Of a stretch of 64,000 nt of DNA, positions 53,258-61,267 are shown in pieces (position 1 is the first letter of the stretch; each line of letters begins with the position of its first letter). Where the stretch lies: contig JALEHN010000077.1 in the NCBI GenBank assembly GCA_022770525.1, forward strand, positions 1 to 64,000. Direction: 5' to 3'. The notes beneath the pieces were generated by a model. The model had not been told where the DNA came from. It saw nothing but the letters and a program-made list of their open reading frames with translations, and searched no databases. The translations under genes were made by a program, and so were the position numbers. Source of the stretch: Clostridiales bacterium. GTDB lineage: Bacteria; Bacillota; Clostridia; Lachnospirales; Lachnospiraceae.

Positions 53258-53292
53258 CGGCTAAAATATAATCATAATTAATAATAGCCGAG
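53258..53292. promoter_or_regulatory. Inverted repeat around the -10 region of the AAA ATPase gene
   Basis: TCGGCTA...TAGCCGA arms enclose an AT-rich spacer containing TATAAT. It overlaps the likely promoter just upstream of the start, so it could be an operator. Confidence 0.45.
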
Positions 53293-53305
53293 AAAGGAGA
53301 GCGCT

Positions 53306-54529
53306 ATGAGATATATACCTAGAAATTTGGAAAAAGTAGTGACTCAGGTTACGGGAGAATATCCGGTTGTTCTTGTTACCGGTCCAAGGCAGGTAGGAAA
53401 GACGACAATGCTGCAGAAACTCATGGAAGGAACAGACAGAGCTTATGTGACTTTAGATGATTTGAATGAAAGAAGTATAGCAAAGACAGATCCGGAATTA
53501 TTTCTTCAGCTCCATAAACCGCCGGTATTGATTGATGAAGTTCAATATGCTCCGGAACTGTTTACTTATATAAAAATGCATGTAGATAAAAATCATAATC
53601 CGGGAGACTTTTGGCTTACCGGTTCTCAGGTTTTTAAACTGATGCGCGGCATACAGGAATCTTTGGCTGGAAGAGTAGCGGTGCTTTCATTAACTTCATT
53701 GTCGCAGGCGGAAATAAGCAACGGCATTATGGAACCATTTACGATAGATTTTGAAGTCTTGTCAAGAAGATCAAAAGATAGAGAACAAGCCGATACAAGG
53801 GGTATTTTTGAAAGAATCTTTCGCGGTTCGATGCCCGCAATTGTAAATGGTGTCAATAGTAATAGTCAAATATTTTACAGCAGTTATTTAAGTACCTATC
53901 TAGAAAGAGATGTAAAAGAATTATCGGATGCTATTGATTCATTAAAGTTTTTACGATTTATCACTGCAGTGGCTGCCAGATCCGGACAAATATTGAATGT
54001 TGCCGACATTGCAAGAGATGCGGATATCAATCAAGTACAGGCAAAAAACTGGTTAGGTATTTTGGAAACATTGGGAATTATATTTTATCTGCATCCCTAT
54101 GCCAATAATTTGCTGAAACGTTTGATTAAGACACCAAAATTGTATTTTTATGATACGGGACTGGTATGTTATCTGACAAAATGGAGCAGCGCTGAAACGT
54201 TAGAAAGTGGTGCAATGAATGGTGCTGTCTTAGAAAATTATGTAGTGTCTGAAATACGGAAGACCTATTTGAATTCAGGAAAAGAACCTTATATGTACTA
54301 TTATCGTGATAAAGATGCGAAAGAAATAGATATTATATTAGAACATGATGGTGTACTTAATCCAATTGAAATTAAAAAAACGGCAAACCCGGGAACAGAA
54401 TTGATAAAAGTATTTGGCTTGCTGGATAAGGCTTCTGTACCACGCTCAAAAGGAGCAGTTATTTGTATGAAGCCGGCGCTTGGCGCAATTGACAGAGATA
54501 ATTATATTGTGCCGGTATGGATGATTTAA
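53306..54529 (+). CDS. AAA (AAA_14) ATPase with C-terminal DUF4143
   Basis: A 407-residue ATPase with Walker A GPRQVGKTT (about 28-36), Walker B VLIDEVQ, sensor-like WLTGSQ and a C-terminal DUF4143 domain that ends in a nuclease-like EIDIILEHDG...PIEIKK pattern (D-ExK). Families of this design are abundant in anaerobes, are often mobile or defence-associated, and lack a firm function. AAAGGAG precedes the ATG. It is a monocistronic unit between the SpoIID-like gene and the BlaI pair. Confidence 0.9.
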   Translation: MRYIPRNLEKVVTQVTGEYPVVLVTGPRQVGKTTMLQKLMEGTDRAYVTLDDLNERSIAKTDPELFLQLHKPPVLIDEVQYAPELFTYIKMHVDKNHNPGDFWLTGSQVFKLMRGIQESLAGRVAVLSLTSLSQAEISNGIMEPFTIDFEVLSRRSKDREQADTRGIFERIFRGSMPAIVNGVNSNSQIFYSSYLSTYLERDVKELSDAIDSLKFLRFITAVAARSGQILNVADIARDADINQVQAKNWLGILETLGIIFYLHPYANNLLKRLIKTPKLYFYDTGLVCYLTKWSSAETLESGAMNGAVLENYVVSEIRKTYLNSGKEPYMYYYRDKDAKEIDIILEHDGVLNPIEIKKTANPGTELIKVFGLLDKASVPRSKGAVICMKPALGAIDRDNYIVPVWMI

Positions 54530-54594
54530 TACAATGTCATTTTCTCATGATGTGTTGTAAATTGGAAAATATAGGTGAGAATGTATTATTTTAT

Positions 54595-54623
54595 TTGACT
54601 ATTAAACAATAATATAGTAATAT
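54595..54623 (+). promoter_or_regulatory. Promoter of the BlaI/M56 operon
   Basis: -35 TTGACT (54595-54600), 17-bp spacer, -10 TAATAT (54618-54623). An AATAATATAGTA segment overlaps the -10 and resembles dyads at 56.64 kb and 57.46 kb. Confidence 0.55.
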
Positions 54624-54641
54624 AAATATGAGGTGATTTGC

Positions 54642-55025
54642 ATGAATAATTTATCAAAAACAGAATTGGAAATCATGCGTTGTATATGGAGTTTTAACAG
54701 ACCGGTATGTAACAGAGATATACTGGAGGTTATGAATTCAAAGTATAATAAACAATGGAAAATTCAGACACTTTCAACCTATTTACAGAAGCTGGTTTTA
54801 AAAAACTATATAAAACCTAATGGTGAAAAATTAGTCAGAGGCAATAATTATCATTATGTACCGGTTATTTCGGCGGAGGAATATCGAAGATCGCAGGTGT
54901 ATGAATTGGTCAATGACTGGGATTCTGATATTGTATACGATTTTGTCAGCGCATTTTCAAAAGATAAAAGTTTATCTAAAGAAGATATGGAGGAGTTAAA
55001 AAAACTGATAGATGGTCTGGATTGA
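54642..55025 (+). CDS. BlaI/MecI-family transcriptional repressor
   Basis: A 127-residue winged-helix repressor of the BlaI/MecI/CopY family (KTELEIMRCIWSFN...IQTLSTYLQKLVLKNYI), with a C-terminal dimerisation helix bundle. In the paradigm the membrane protease partner cleaves or triggers cleavage of the repressor to induce genes. The M56 gene overlaps its end by 14 bp, so they are coupled. ATG 54642 follows AGGTG. Likely target operators are AT-rich dyads overlapping promoters at 54.6, 56.64 and 57.46 kb. Confidence 0.92.
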   Translation: MNNLSKTELEIMRCIWSFNRPVCNRDILEVMNSKYNKQWKIQTLSTYLQKLVLKNYIKPNGEKLVRGNNYHYVPVISAEEYRRSQVYELVNDWDSDIVYDFVSAFSKDKSLSKEDMEELKKLIDGLD

Positions 55026-56370
55026 TGATATACTGGAATTTCTGTTTGTGAACACTGTGAATGCATGTGGTGTGTTTATTATATGGAAATTATGTTCGAT
55101 TGTGATGCGGAAACTTCATGCTTATTATTTTATTTATTATAGTATAAGATTCTGTCTGTTCTTTTATATATTTCCATTTATACAGGCAGTATATTATTTG
55201 AATTACTATGTCGGGGATGATGCATGGGGAAATTTTACGGAACTGTCGTATAAAGTGCCCTTCGAGGTTATAGAGATTTTGTTTATAGTCTGGGTAACCG
55301 GTGTGTTTGTTTTATGCGTAAAACGCTTAAAACAAATGATATATTTTGAGAAAATAATCAGAAATAATGCTTATGTGGATGAGGATGACCCGATATCAGA
55401 GATTGTTAGGGAAAAGTTAAAAGGCAGGAAAAAAGTAAAAGTATGCCGCAATTTTTTATTGCAATCGCCGGCTGTATATGGGATACGGGCACCAGTGCTT
55501 ATTTTCCCTGAAAAAAAATATCAGAAGAATGAAATAGAACTCATAGTCCAGCATGAGATTTTACATATAAAAAATCATGATTTGCTGATTAAATATTTAT
55601 TTATGTTTCTTGAGATTATTTACTGGTTTAATCCAATCATCAGGCTGTGTCGAAATGAAAATGATTTGTGGAGTGAAGTCATATGTGATTATGATGTATA
55701 CCGGTCAACATACAGAAAATTTAAAAAATCAGAATATGCGCAGCTGTTGCTGAAAATTTCTGAAGATATGCATCATAATAAGTATGATGCATTGGAGTTC
55801 TTTTCAAAAAATAAAAATGTTCTGCAAAGGAGAATTATCTATATGAAAAATTTCAAGATTAAAGCATATAAAGTATGGGCAACAATTACCGCGGTATCTT
55901 TTGTAGGTTTGTCTTCATTGAGCGTATATGCGGCTGATTCCGGTATCATTGCATATAAAAGTGCACATACACAATATGTTTACATTGAAGAAACAGATGA
56001 TAGACAAGACAGAGAAATATTAGAAGAAAAAAGGATGTCTTCCGATGAAATAACTTCTGAGATTAAAGAGCAGCCTATGGATATGACAAGAGCGTTAAAT
56101 AGCGCTACATGGAATATAGCAGCGCATACAATGTACAAAACGCCTGGGGTATATTTGGAACAGGGCGATGTGATTTCTATTGTTGGTAAAGTCAATACTT
56201 CAGGATATTCTGCACGGTTTGGTATTGTTTATCCGGATGGAAGTACAAGGTACGTTTATGGAAGTAGAGTGAATCATGATTTCAATATAACAACGTCAGG
56301 AAATTATAGAGTATTTGTGGAAAATACGTCATCTTCTAAAATAAACGTTGATGTATCGTATGTTTATTGA
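55012..56370 (+). CDS. M56-family (BlaR1-like) membrane metalloprotease with novel sensor domain
   Basis: A 452-residue protein with three to four N-terminal helices, a cytoplasmic M56 protease domain bearing HEILH (about 181-185) and downstream E/D ligand region, a further membrane helix (about 289-309), then an extracytoplasmic domain. Classical BlaR1/MecR1 end in a penicillin-binding SxxK domain. Here the roughly 140-residue exterior has no SxxK or KTG and instead forms a probable beta-sandwich: GVYLEQGDVISIVGKV, RFGIVYPDGSTRYVYGS, GNYRVFVENTSSSKINV. It probably senses something other than beta-lactams, perhaps the secreted neighbour or a cell-envelope ligand. Confidence 0.9.
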   Translation: MVWIDDILEFLFVNTVNACGVFIIWKLCSIVMRKLHAYYFIYYSIRFCLFFYIFPFIQAVYYLNYYVGDDAWGNFTELSYKVPFEVIEILFIVWVTGVFVLCVKRLKQMIYFEKIIRNNAYVDEDDPISEIVREKLKGRKKVKVCRNFLLQSPAVYGIRAPVLIFPEKKYQKNEIELIVQHEILHIKNHDLLIKYLFMFLEIIYWFNPIIRLCRNENDLWSEVICDYDVYRSTYRKFKKSEYAQLLLKISEDMHHNKYDALEFFSKNKNVLQRRIIYMKNFKIKAYKVWATITAVSFVGLSSLSVYAADSGIIAYKSAHTQYVYIEETDDRQDREILEEKRMSSDEITSEIKEQPMDMTRALNSATWNIAAHTMYKTPGVYLEQGDVISIVGKVNTSGYSARFGIVYPDGSTRYVYGSRVNHDFNITTSGNYRVFVENTSSSKINVDVSYVY

Positions 56371-56478
56371 TTGGTCTTATTTATTTGTTATAGATCATAT
56401 ATGGAAATAATAGACTTTGGCATGGACTTCGCTTTTACAATCATATAAAAAACTGAATAGATTATCAGATGATAATAT

Positions 56479-56520
56479 GGAACGCTGTAAGGATTTATAC
56501 CTGAAAGCGTTCTTTTGTTT
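56479..56520 (+). terminator. Terminator of the BlaI/M56 operon
   Basis: GGAACGCT (56479-56487 region) pairs with AGCGTTCT (56505-56512), followed by TTTTGTTTGGGTTTT. The remaining gap to 56620 is AT-rich without a supported gene. Confidence 0.6.
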
Positions 56521-56620
56521 GGGTTTTATGAAAAAAGTTTATAATAAAAAATGTTTTTAACAATAGAAAACAGTATCATTGTAAACAAAAAATGAGCAGA
56601 TTTATTAGTTATATTATTAA

Positions 56621-56675
56621 TTGACATATAAAATTACTATGATATTATATTATTATATAAAATAATAATATAATA
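56621..56675 (+). promoter_or_regulatory. Promoter plus 14-bp inverted repeat operator of the secreted protein gene
   Basis: Perfect -35 TTGACA (56621-56626), 16-bp spacer, -10 TATTAT (56643-56648). A perfect 14-bp inverted repeat (56643-56656 with 56662-56675, 5-base centre) starts exactly at the -10. Its right arm resembles the AATAATATA segment at 54.6 kb. A repressor bound here would block polymerase. The leader to the start codon is about 130 bases. Confidence 0.7.
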
Positions 56676-56806
56676 GATGAGGGATATAGAAGTGCTTCTA
56701 TGTGTATTTAAATTGTACAATAATAGATAAAAGGGGTGGTTAAATTAGACACTTAGTATTATTTAAAATGATAAAATGAGGAAGGATATTTAAATGAGGA
56801 GATGAA

Positions 56807-57337
56807 ATGAAAAAAATCAGAAAATGTTTAGCAGTTGTTATGTTAATGACGATGGTGATGACGATGAGTGCTATGGCAGATGAAATACAGCCGTATGCGA
56901 TGGGTACAGGAAGTAATTCTGTATATACTGCATCAAGCGGCGGAAATGTATTGAATTGTAATACTAATTACGATGCTGTCCCATCACAAACAAAAATTAA
57001 TGTCTGGGGATATACTGGAAATCTATCTCAAAAATGGGCTTATAATTCTACAACACACAGATTTTATCCATTTGGCAGCAGTGTCGTATTAAACTGTAAG
57101 CGAGGTGGAGAATATCAGGTGGATGTGGTTTCTCCATCAGTAAACACATCTACACCGGAAGATATGTATATTGTTTTATACTATACAGATAAGAATCAAA
57201 AAGCCTTTAGAATCAATGTGGCATCAAGAGGCAGTTATCCAAGTGCGTATGTTACAAGAAGTGCAGATACATCCGGATCCGCTTGTTATTGGAGATATTC
57301 ATCAGGGTTAAATGGGCAGATATGGTATCTTCATTAA
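56807..57337 (+). CDS. Secreted ricin-type-lectin-like protein
   Basis: A 176-residue exported protein: Met/Val-rich signal peptide cleaved near AMA-DE (residue 24), then about 150 residues of beta-rich sequence. A ricin-type beta-trefoil is suggested by repeated hydrophobic motifs ending in Q-x-W (LSQKW and GQIW) and by the VLNC repeats, though the identity is by eye. Cysteines (two in VLNC pairs, one near the end) could form disulfides outside the cell. No catalytic motif. It sits between the BlaI/M56 pair and the ABC cassette, with its own strong promoter and terminator, so it may be the regulated effector, cargo or ligand of the system. Confidence 0.75.
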   Translation: MKKIRKCLAVVMLMTMVMTMSAMADEIQPYAMGTGSNSVYTASSGGNVLNCNTNYDAVPSQTKINVWGYTGNLSQKWAYNSTTHRFYPFGSSVVLNCKRGGEYQVDVVSPSVNTSTPEDMYIVLYYTDKNQKAFRINVASRGSYPSAYVTRSADTSGSACYWRYSSGLNGQIWYLH

Positions 57338-57371
57338 AAGTTTTGATTAAATTTATATGATTCGAAATTTG

Positions 57372-57415
57372 TCAGGATGTTCCAAATTTAAGGAACATCC
57401 TGATAAGTGTTTTTT
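57372..57415 (+). terminator. Intrinsic terminator of the secreted protein gene
   Basis: A 12-bp stem (57372-57383 with 57392-57403), 8-base loop, and a T-run. Confidence 0.92.
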
Positions 57416-57437
57416 TGACCATTTAATCAGTGATTGA

Positions 57438-57474
57438 TTGATACGGTATATGAATACGGATATAATATATTATA
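57438..57474 (+). promoter_or_regulatory. Promoter plus palindrome of the ABC cassette
   Basis: -35 TTGATA (57438-57443), 17-bp spacer, perfect -10 TATAAT (57461-57466). The -10 is the left half of the perfect 14-bp palindrome TATAATATATTATA (57461-57474), followed by ATACTACAG, a TACTACA half-site similar to known BlaI operators. Confidence 0.7.
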
Positions 57475-57566
57475 ATACTACAGAACATAGGAATTTAGTA
57501 ACATTAAAATGACGAAATGAAAGGTGTTTTATTTTTACGACAGAGATTTTCAAGGGGGAATGTTCA

Positions 57567-58853
57567 TTGAAGAAGTATTTGATGTTATTGGGAATGGCTA
57601 TTTTGTTTATTGCCATGACGATGTCTGGATGCTCCAATAAACGTGCTAAAAATACAGAAGACGGACAGATGACAGGTAACAACAGTCATCAATTATCTGA
57701 CGATATGCAGCTTATCACTTCAGATGATATTATGTTGGAAATGCTTTATGCACCGACAAAAGATGGCTGTTATACGTCAGATTACAATTATAACTATGGC
57801 GGCATTCAGCTGTTTTTCATTGATTATGAATCAAAAAAAATGGTGCCGCTCAGTAATAATCTGAGTGGTACATATGGTGCTGAGGGGGACACAAGCTGGT
57901 TTGAAGATGCTGCATGTCAGGTCGGTATGTTTACCTGGGATGAACATTTATATGTTTTTGAAAATATGGTAAAAGAAGATCAGAATGCATATGTAACATT
58001 GTACCGAATGGATTTAGATGGAAAGAACAGAAAACAGCTGTGTCAATGGGAGCCGCAGTATGCCGTTGGTGTGGGATTGGCGATAAGAAGCAATGATTTA
58101 TATGTTTATATTTCTGAACAGACGCCAGATGGAGAAGTCTTACATTTGTCCTCCGTGAATCTTCAGAGTGGTGAGTGGAAGAAAATACGGAGTATCAATA
58201 CCGATGGCAAAGGCGGGCAAAGAATCGTTGGTGCTTTTGATAAGTATCTTGTGATTTTACAAAATGAGATGCCGGATATGATCTGGGAAGAAGACATGGA
58301 TGTTGATGAAATCATCAAAAATGAAAAATACTGTATTGAACTTCTGGATGTTGATACAATGCAGAGCACACAGATAAAAACGTGGAAGCTGCATGAACTG
58401 ACATTTTGTATGGATGACTCAGAGATGTATTATGTAGATTATAGTCATAAAGCAATTATGAAGATGGATTGCCGTACAGGAACAGAAGAAGTGTTTATGT
58501 CTGGTTTGGACATACTTCAAGATGGCTATATAACCGGGGATTTGTATTTAGTGGATCATCACTGGATGTTTTTTAAAGGTGATCAGCGTTATGCATTGGA
58601 CATGGATTCAAAAAAGGTACAACAGATAACAATCAAATCCGAGGGTGACGTCATCAATAATTATATGAAGATTTTGGGGATCAGCAATGACAGTTATCTT
58701 GTGTGCAGCGGGGATATTCCGAAAAAAGTAAGCTATAATAATGAAAATGGTGTTGGCGAGGAAGAAATTTATGTACTGGAATATAGTTTGATTAAAAAGG
58801 ATGATTTCTGGAATAGTCGTTCGGTATACGATAAAATTGTGAAAGTTGAGTAA
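57567..58853 (+). CDS. Lipoprotein with beta-propeller-like repeats (first gene of ABC cassette)
   Basis: A 428-residue lipoprotein (lipobox MSGC, Cys 22). The mature protein has repeating W/Y-rich beta motifs (such as LYVFENM, LYVYISEQ, MYYVDYSH, LYLVDHH) spaced about 45-60 residues apart, as in DUF5050/beta-propeller proteins. The start is TTG at 57567, spaced 8 bases from AAGGGGG; no ATG gives a complete signal peptide. The permease gene begins directly after its stop codon. It may be the extracellular sensing or docking subunit of the transporter. Confidence 0.78.
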   Translation: MKKYLMLLGMAILFIAMTMSGCSNKRAKNTEDGQMTGNNSHQLSDDMQLITSDDIMLEMLYAPTKDGCYTSDYNYNYGGIQLFFIDYESKKMVPLSNNLSGTYGAEGDTSWFEDAACQVGMFTWDEHLYVFENMVKEDQNAYVTLYRMDLDGKNRKQLCQWEPQYAVGVGLAIRSNDLYVYISEQTPDGEVLHLSSVNLQSGEWKKIRSINTDGKGGQRIVGAFDKYLVILQNEMPDMIWEEDMDVDEIIKNEKYCIELLDVDTMQSTQIKTWKLHELTFCMDDSEMYYVDYSHKAIMKMDCRTGTEEVFMSGLDILQDGYITGDLYLVDHHWMFFKGDQRYALDMDSKKVQQITIKSEGDVINNYMKILGISNDSYLVCSGDIPKKVSYNNENGVGEEEIYVLEYSLIKKDDFWNSRSVYDKIVKVE

Positions 58854-61247
58854 ATGAAAACAATGAAGTTATTTAAAGCCGAATTATATAAAGTCTGGTC
58901 ATCAGTGTATTTCAGGGTTATTTTGCTGATTCTGATTGTTGGCAATCTTTTTTTAATCTGGACACAGACAAATGTACAGGTGGATTCTGAAGAAAAACAG
59001 GCATGGAAGCAAGTGGGAAAACAGCTTTCTGACATGTCCATGGAGGAAAGAGGGATTTTTATCGGTCAGGCTTTTGACCGGATAGATGCGCTCTATACGA
59101 TTGACACGATTCTTGGCATGGAGGATTCTGTTGACCCGGCATATTTTTCAGAATTAAAAAAGAATCATCAGAATGCTTTCGACATGTATCTGGATGAATA
59201 TACCAGGGGAGATTATCTGACTTATATGGATTCTGCTGTCAAAGAGTATATTTTTTTTGCAGCGCTGAAAGAAGAATATACTTTGGAAGCTTCTTATCAA
59301 GCGTATTTAGAAGGTATTCACCGTAAAGCTGAAGTCTTGACCGACGTATCCATCTTTCAGTCAGAGGATGGCGTGTCTTTTGATGAGCGTTGTATACGTC
59401 AGGCAGATGAAAAGTATAGTGCCCTTGGGGATGTCGTCATTGACTATGTGCCTCAGAAAGGTCTTATGACAGCGCTGAATTTTAAAATAACGGATATGTT
59501 TCTGATTGTTTATATGTTTTTGATTTCAGCCGCGCTTATTCAGTCAGAAAGAGACAATGGCATGCTGCGGCTAATTTATACAACACCGCTTGGTCGGAAA
59601 AAAACAGCATGTGCCAAATTTTTTGTGATGGCAGTGAGCATGGCCGTGATGGTAGTCATTTTATATAGCAGTAATCTCCTTTATTGTGAGATGACTTACG
59701 GGCTTGGAAATCTCCGACGGTCAATACAGTCGGTGCCTGATTTGAGACAATGTCCGTTGAACATTAATGTGTTAGAATATATTTTACTGTTTATAGTACT
59801 GAAATGGGTGGCTGTGTGGATTATCGGCTGTCTGATTTTATTCCTGTCAGTGAAAATAACTAAAGTTCCGCTTTGTGTTTTGACAGGTATGTTATTACTT
59901 GGCATACAGGAATGTATTCTATTGTTGATACCAGCCTCAGGTCATATGTCATGGCTTCGATATATTCGAATGCTCAGTCTTTTGGAGACAAATGAATATA
60001 TGGGGAATTATACGCAGCTTAATATTTTTGGATACCCGGTATTTAGAATTCACTGGCAGATGATTACCGGTATTGTCTGGCTGTGTATTCTTGGTATCAT
60101 CTATTATTTTGCTGCAGATAAAATATCCTTCGAAAGCAGATCCGGTATCAGGCTGTCTGTCGGGCTGTTCAGAAAAAAAAGACCGGTTATGCTTCAATAT
60201 CTGACCGGTTTTGAAGTATACAAATTGTTGTGGATGCAGCGGTGCGGTATCATACTTGTTGTCTTTTTTGCCTTTGCAATTTATCAGGGTGTCAATGTTA
60301 AAGGTGCCATGAATGCGGAGGAGGTTGTTTATAGAAAATATGCAAAGATGTTTGAAGGGCAGCTTACAAAAGAAAAGGTGCGGCTGCTTCAGGATGAAAA
60401 TGAAAAATTTGAACCGATTTATCAGCTTCAGGATATGTACAGCCTTGGAAAAGTAGATGAAGCACAGTTTTCAGTGATGATGGAAAGCTACACCTCTTTG
60501 AATTTTAACAAAAATATATTTGACAGCTTCTGTGAAAGACAGTTGGATTATCTTAAAGAGCATCCAGAGGCTGAAATTGTTTATTCGAAGGGATATGAGT
60601 GGTTATTTGATCTTGATGAAAACAAAGACGGAAAAATGATGATGATTACAATGTTTGTTATGTGTATGATATTTGGCGGGTTATTTTCCGTTGAACAAAA
60701 TACAGGCATGATCAATATGATTCGTGTAACGCCAAAAGGAAGAAAAAGTTTTATCCGGGAGAAATTCAGAATCTGTTTTTGGATCAGTATGACAGCCGCA
60801 GTGATTTCTTTGATTCCTTCATGGCTTGTGGCTGTCAGAGATTACGGTCTGCCGTGTATGTGGGCACCTGCACAGAGTATTGAGATATTTGAAAACATAT
60901 CTTCCGGTGTGCCGTTGGCAGGCATTCTGATTGTACAGGTTTTGATGCGCTGGCAGGCATGTTTTACGGTGTCAGTGATTACCTGCTATATTTCGTGCCG
61001 CGAAAACAGGATACTGTTTTGTATCGTATTTTGTGCGGTTTTATTTTGTTTATGCCCAGCCATTGCCTTAAATGGTATGGAACAACTGTGGTGGTTCAGT
61101 TTTTACCCGCTGTTTCATGGAAGTTTATGGATTGGGAAAGAAACATATGCATGGATTTTGTTACTTTATGTTCTTTCATCAGTGGGATTGAGTGTTACTT
61201 TTACAACAGCAATTGGTATCAGGTATGGCTTTGATTACGATATATAA
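58854..61247 (+). CDS. Large ABC-2-type permease with two related halves
   Basis: A 797-residue membrane protein starting on the base after the upstream stop. It has two modules, each opening with an amphipathic segment (MKLFKAELYKVWSSVYFR; LTGFEVYKLLWMQRCG), one helix, a large extracytoplasmic loop and about five helices with a coupling segment (SERDNGMLRLIYTTPLGRKK; EQNTGMINMIRVTPKGRKS). It appears to be a head-to-tail fusion of two ABC-2 half-permeases, so one chain could form the whole transmembrane pore. The ATPase is encoded two genes downstream. Substrate unknown. Confidence 0.85.
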   Translation: MKTMKLFKAELYKVWSSVYFRVILLILIVGNLFLIWTQTNVQVDSEEKQAWKQVGKQLSDMSMEERGIFIGQAFDRIDALYTIDTILGMEDSVDPAYFSELKKNHQNAFDMYLDEYTRGDYLTYMDSAVKEYIFFAALKEEYTLEASYQAYLEGIHRKAEVLTDVSIFQSEDGVSFDERCIRQADEKYSALGDVVIDYVPQKGLMTALNFKITDMFLIVYMFLISAALIQSERDNGMLRLIYTTPLGRKKTACAKFFVMAVSMAVMVVILYSSNLLYCEMTYGLGNLRRSIQSVPDLRQCPLNINVLEYILLFIVLKWVAVWIIGCLILFLSVKITKVPLCVLTGMLLLGIQECILLLIPASGHMSWLRYIRMLSLLETNEYMGNYTQLNIFGYPVFRIHWQMITGIVWLCILGIIYYFAADKISFESRSGIRLSVGLFRKKRPVMLQYLTGFEVYKLLWMQRCGIILVVFFAFAIYQGVNVKGAMNAEEVVYRKYAKMFEGQLTKEKVRLLQDENEKFEPIYQLQDMYSLGKVDEAQFSVMMESYTSLNFNKNIFDSFCERQLDYLKEHPEAEIVYSKGYEWLFDLDENKDGKMMMITMFVMCMIFGGLFSVEQNTGMINMIRVTPKGRKSFIREKFRICFWISMTAAVISLIPSWLVAVRDYGLPCMWAPAQSIEIFENISSGVPLAGILIVQVLMRWQACFTVSVITCYISCRENRILFCIVFCAVLFCLCPAIALNGMEQLWWFSFYPLFHGSLWIGKETYAWILLLYVLSSVGLSVTFTTAIGIRYGFDYDI

Positions 61248-61267
61248 GAAAATGGGGGAAACCTGTG

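Noticed and set aside
56371-56620. Small peptide gene in the gap before the secreted protein
   Set aside because: No ORF with a ribosome-binding site; the interval holds a terminator and AT-rich sequence.
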